Assembly (NCBI GenBank): GCA_019137115.1
Contig: JAGVSV010000135.1
Span: 1-8,812 of the forward strand
Origin: Bacillota bacterium
GTDB taxonomy: Bacteria > Bacillota > Clostridia > Christensenellales > Aristaeellaceae
Length of the DNA stretch: 8,812 nucleotides
Direction: 5' to 3'
In this document: piece by piece, positions 6,090 through 8,812 of the stretch
Layout of the letters: the number at the start of each line of letters is the position of its first letter
How positions within the stretch are numbered: position 1 is the stretch's first letter
Made by a program: the position numbers and the translations under genes
Notes under the pieces: generated by a model
The model's database searches: none
The model's input: the letters and a program-made list of their open reading frames with translations, nothing else
Told to the model about the DNA's origin: nothing

Positions 6090-7430
6090 ATGATGGACTT
6101 TTCTAAGCAAAAGCCCGAAGCGCTGATCAACGCGCAGCATCCCTGCGCGTGCGGAAAAACGCACAGCACCACCCTGCAATACCTCAAGGTGGGCCCCGGC
6201 GCGGTGCGCTACCTGAAAGAGGCGATGGATCGGCTATCGGTGGCGCGTCCGTTCATCGTGTGCGACCGGCATACCTATGCCGCCGCCTGGCGGTATGTGG
6301 AGCCGGTGCTCAAAGCGGATGCCATCCCCTATACGCTGCATACCCTGCCCATGGACCATCCGGAGCCGGATGAGCACACCATGGGCGAGCTGGTCATGGC
6401 GTTTGACCCGGCGTGCGATGTGGTGATCGCCCTGGGCAGCGGCGTGATCAACGACTGCTGCAAGTTGTTGGCCCACGCGGTCAGCAAGCCGGGCATGGTG
6501 ATCTGCACCGCCCCCTCGATGGACGGCTATGCCAGCAACTCCTCCTCGATGATCCGCGCGCGGGTGAAAGTGTCGCTGTACAACGACTGCCCCGCCGCTA
6601 TCCTGGCTGACACGCAGATTTTGATGGACGCACCGGAGCGCATGCTGCAGGCCGGCTTTGGCGACATGATCGCCAAGTATGTGTCCGTTTGTGAGTGGCG
6701 CATCTCCCACCTGGTGGTGGGTGAGTATTACTGTGAGAACATCGCCGGGCTGGTTCGCGCTTCGCTGAAAAAGGTGGTGGACGTGGCGCCCGGCCTTGCG
6801 CAGCGTGACCCGGCCGCGGTGGAAGCCACCGTGGAAGGATTGATTTTGTCCGGCATCGCCATGAGCTTTGCCCAGATTTCGCGGCCGGCCTCGGGGCTGG
6901 AGCACTATTTCAGCCACCTGTGGGAGATGATGGCGCTGGACCGCGGCCAGCTCTCCGACCTGCACGGCATCCAGGTGGGTGTAGGCACATTCCTGACGCT
7001 GCGGCTGCTCAATCATATGCGCACCATCGTACCTGACCGCGCCGGCGCGCTGGCATTTGTGGAATCCTTCTCCAACGCCGAATGGGAGGAGCAGACCCGC
7101 GCCATCTGCGGAAAAGCGGCCGAAACGATCATCACGCAGGAGCACACGCAATATCACAAGAACGACGCTGCGTTGCACGCCAAACGGCTGGACAGGATCA
7201 TCGCGGGCTGGCCAACCATCCTGGGCATCATTGAAGAGGAGCTGCCGGACGCGGATGCTTTGGAGAAACTGGGCAAGCGCATCGGCATGCCCACCACGCC
7301 GGCGGAACTGAACCTGAGCCGCGAGGATGTGTACAACGCCTTCCTCGCGTCCCGAGACATCCGCGACAAGTACCTGACCAGCTCCCTGCTGTGGGACCTG
7401 GGGCTGCTGTACGAGGTACCGGTGCAGTAA
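6090..7430 (+). CDS. araM: sn-glycerol-1-phosphate dehydrogenase (AraM/EgsA family)
   Basis: This cytoplasmic enzyme of the iron-containing alcohol dehydrogenase superfamily reduces dihydroxyacetone phosphate to sn-glycerol 1-phosphate with NAD(P)H. The product is the glycerol enantiomer of archaeal lipids, used in Bacillus for a prenylglyceryl phosphate. The protein has 446 residues, against about 394 in Bacillus subtilis AraM. Visible are a nucleotide-binding G-S-G-V-I-N-D motif (116-122), T-A-P-S-M-D-G-Y-A-S (140-149) and G-F-G-D-M-I-A-K (189-196). Likely metal ligands are Asp192, His272 (in S-G-L-E-H) and His292 (in D-L-H-G), assigned by analogy with glycerol dehydrogenase. Near the N-terminus is a C-x-C-G-K-T-H element (Cys19, Cys21, His25). 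A GGAGG core at 6080-6084 is 5 bases from the ATG at 6090 and 8 from a second ATG at 6093, so either may be used. It is translationally linked to the membrane protein gene that follows one base after its stop. Catalytic residues look intact. Confidence 0.9.
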   Translation: MMDFSKQKPEALINAQHPCACGKTHSTTLQYLKVGPGAVRYLKEAMDRLSVARPFIVCDRHTYAAAWRYVEPVLKADAIPYTLHTLPMDHPEPDEHTMGELVMAFDPACDVVIALGSGVINDCCKLLAHAVSKPGMVICTAPSMDGYASNSSSMIRARVKVSLYNDCPAAILADTQILMDAPERMLQAGFGDMIAKYVSVCEWRISHLVVGEYYCENIAGLVRASLKKVVDVAPGLAQRDPAAVEATVEGLILSGIAMSFAQISRPASGLEHYFSHLWEMMALDRGQLSDLHGIQVGVGTFLTLRLLNHMRTIVPDRAGALAFVESFSNAEWEEQTRAICGKAAETIITQEHTQYHKNDAALHAKRLDRIIAGWPTILGIIEEELPDADALEKLGKRIGMPTTPAELNLSREDVYNAFLASRDIRDKYLTSSLLWDLGLLYEVPVQ

Positions 7431-7431
7431 G

Positions 7432-8640
7432 ATGAACAGACCGCAGACCACCGTGGAGGACAACTGGATCACCCGGAACCGCAAGACCGTGCTCAAGGTA
7501 TTGGGCCTGGTGGTGCTGTTTGCGGCGCTCTATTTTGTGCGGCGGCACCTGTTGGCAGCCCTGCAGCCGTTCTTCTATGGCATTGTACTGGCGTTTTTGT
7601 TCAACCCCCTGGCCAACAAGCTGGACGCGATGGGCGTCAAGCGCTGGCAGTCCGCACTGTTGCTGGCGCTGCTGTTGCTGGCGTTGATGGTGCTGTTCGT
7701 GGGGCTGTTCATCCCCTCCGTCGTGCGCGACGCGCTGCAGCTGGCGCAGCGCCTGCCCTCCGGGGTGGCCTCCCTGCGCGTCAAGTACGCAGATGAAATC
7801 GCGCGGGTCACCGACTGGATGGCCGGCCTGGGCACCGACATCCCCAGCAACCTGGGCACGCGGCTGGGCTCCACCATCACCTCGGTGATGAGCTCGGCGC
7901 TGACACGCCTGGGCGGGCTGATCCACATTCTGCTAACGCCGGTGATCTCGTTTTACCTGATCAAGGACAAACAGAAAATCCTGGCCGAACTGCGCGGCCT
8001 GTTCAACGACAAGCACCAGCGCGTGCTGTACGAGCTATGGACGGACATCCACCGCGTGCTAAGCGGCTATGTGAAGGGCAGGCTGCTGGTATCCGTCTAC
8101 ATCGGCATCGCCACAGGCGTCGGCTGCATGATCATCGGCTTGCCCAACGCGCTGACCATCGGCATCGTGGCGGGCCTGTTTGACCTGATCCCCTATTTCG
8201 GCCCCTGGCTGGGCGGCATCCTGCCCGTGCTGGTCGCGCTGATGAGTCCGGAGCCCATCAAGGCGGTCTGGGTGATCATCCTAATCGTTGTCGTCCAGCA
8301 GATCGAGATCAACCTGATCACCCCGCGGATCATCTCGGAAAACGTGGGCATGCACCCGTTGCTGGTCATGTTCTCGGTGCTGTTCTTTGGCCGTGTGATG
8401 GGCGTGATGGGCATGATCATCGGGGTGCCCGTGATGGGCTCCCTGATCGTGCTGTTTATCCACATCCGCCGCAGCGCAAAGCGCGACGCGGCGCTGGCCA
8501 TCGTGCGCTCCCGGGCGCCTGGTCCCCCGATGGCCTCTTCCCCTCCGGAAAATCCACCGGATATGACGCCTGAACAACGATCAGAAGTGCCGCCCGTAAC
8601 CGCGCCGCCGCCTACGCCCGAAAACCCGCCCACGGGTTGA
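7432..8640 (+). CDS. AI-2E family (UPF0118) integral membrane transporter
   Basis: This 402-residue polytopic membrane protein has hydrophobic segments at about 20-36, 42-58, 74-95, 160-177, 218-236, 240-270, 278-296 and 308-345. Family signatures are N-P-L-A-N-K-L after the second helix, F-Y-L-I-K-D (174-179), G-Y-V-K-G-R-L-L (212-219), D-L-I-P-Y-F-G-P (251-258) and the T-P-R-I-I-S-E-N-V-G-M-H-P-L stretch (297-310). Members have been linked to export of autoinducer-2 or to cation/proton antiport, so the substrate here cannot be read from sequence. The last 40 or so residues are a Pro-rich cytoplasmic tail. The ATG is one base after the stop of the dehydrogenase gene and has only a weak, distant GAGG upstream, so translation probably depends on coupling. 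Its TGA stop is embedded in the -35 box of the tRNA promoter, and no terminator of its own is seen before the tRNA. Confidence 0.92.
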   Translation: MNRPQTTVEDNWITRNRKTVLKVLGLVVLFAALYFVRRHLLAALQPFFYGIVLAFLFNPLANKLDAMGVKRWQSALLLALLLLALMVLFVGLFIPSVVRDALQLAQRLPSGVASLRVKYADEIARVTDWMAGLGTDIPSNLGTRLGSTITSVMSSALTRLGGLIHILLTPVISFYLIKDKQKILAELRGLFNDKHQRVLYELWTDIHRVLSGYVKGRLLVSVYIGIATGVGCMIIGLPNALTIGIVAGLFDLIPYFGPWLGGILPVLVALMSPEPIKAVWVIILIVVVQQIEINLITPRIISENVGMHPLLVMFSVLFFGRVMGVMGMIIGVPVMGSLIVLFIHIRRSAKRDAALAIVRSRAPGPPMASSPPENPPDMTPEQRSEVPPVTAPPPTPENPPTG

Positions 8641-8665
8641 CAGCGCCGCCTGCCCCGCCTATAAT
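8637..8665 (+). promoter_or_regulatory. Perfect consensus promoter of the tRNA-Trp gene
   Basis: TTGACA (8637-8642), exactly 17 bases, then TATAAT (8660-8665): all twelve hexamer positions match the sigma-70/sigma-A consensus. The -35 box includes the TGA stop of the upstream gene. The predicted start near 8672 leaves a leader of about 6 bases before the mature tRNA, as expected for a strongly expressed stable RNA gene. Confidence 0.92.
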
Positions 8666-8677
8666 ACGGCGGTGCAA

Positions 8678-8751
8678 AGGGGCATGGTGTAATGGTAACA
8701 CGTGGGTCTCCAAAACCTTTGTTGAGGGTTCGAGTCCTTCTGCCCCTGCCA
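8678..8751 (+). tRNA. tRNA-Trp (anticodon CCA)
   Basis: The cloverleaf is clear. The acceptor AGGGGCA (8678-8684) pairs with TGCCCCT (8741-8747), followed by discriminator G and an encoded CCA (8749-8751). The D stem GTGT/ACAC (8687-8690, 8698-8701) has a GG-containing loop. The anticodon loop CTCCAAA carries CCA at 8710-8712, decoding UGG. The T arm is GAGGG-TTCGAGT-CCTTC. The variable region has four bases. The anticodon stem is weak: one T-T opposition at its base and one G-T pair. It has its own promoter and terminator, so it is an independent unit. Confidence 0.95.
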
Positions 8752-8758
8752 AGTCAAA

Positions 8759-8792
8759 CCCCTTGAAATCGTTGAGATTTCAGGGGGCTTTT
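8759..8792 (+). terminator. Intrinsic terminator of the tRNA-Trp gene
   Basis: A 12-bp stem (8759-8770 with 8776-8787, one G-U pair) has a 5-base loop and is followed by C and TTTT at 8789-8792. It begins 7 bases after the encoded CCA and should end the tRNA transcript and any read-through from the transporter gene. The remaining 20 bases of the window show nothing recognisable. Confidence 0.9.
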
Positions 8793-8812
8793 CATTGAGC
8801 CTGTTTTGATCC

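Noticed and set aside
6234..7496. A 420-codon minus-strand open frame opposite the dehydrogenase gene
   Set aside because: No family features; it overlaps a well-recognised enzyme gene entirely and spans the junction with the next gene.

Overview
The window reads as chromosomal DNA from a GC-rich member of the Firmicutes/Clostridia. The evidence is strong AGGAGG-type ribosome binding sites, TTG start codons, near-consensus sigma-A promoters, intrinsic terminators, a class A penicillin-binding protein with the cysteine-rich C-terminal region seen in clostridial homologues, a bacterial glycerol-1-phosphate dehydrogenase, and a structured leader before rplM-rpsI as known for low-GC Gram-positives. 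No insertion sequence, phage gene or CRISPR array is visible. I cannot name a species.

Layout. The left end holds the last 34 codons of a rightward gene, probably an RsmF-type rRNA cytosine methyltransferase. It converges on the leftward rplM-rpsI ribosomal protein operon (uL13, uS9), which has its own promoter, a folded 5' leader and an intrinsic terminator. Upstream of rplM, also leftward, is a 900-residue bifunctional penicillin-binding protein. A short region (3904-4094) carries back-to-back promoters. One drives the penicillin-binding protein leftward. The other drives a rightward 628-residue secreted, membrane-anchored protein of four immunoglobulin-like repeats with a cytoplasmic acidic tail. 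That gene ends in a clear terminator.

A third rightward unit follows from a good promoter: a glycerol-1-phosphate dehydrogenase (AraM/EgsA type) and, one base after its stop, an AI-2E-family membrane protein. The stop codon of the latter lies inside the -35 box of a perfect consensus promoter for a tRNA-Trp gene, which is closed by a 12-bp-stem terminator at the right edge.

How the parts fit. Two blocks are translation housekeeping: the methyltransferase tail with rplM-rpsI, and the tRNA. The middle is cell-envelope biology: peptidoglycan synthesis, a surface/membrane repeat protein, and possibly a polar lipid precursor enzyme with a membrane transporter. The least described parts are the repeat protein paired divergently with the penicillin-binding protein, the extra helical tail of that penicillin-binding protein, the pseudoknot-capable rplM leader, and the dehydrogenase-transporter pair. 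I see no clearly new defence or mobile system.
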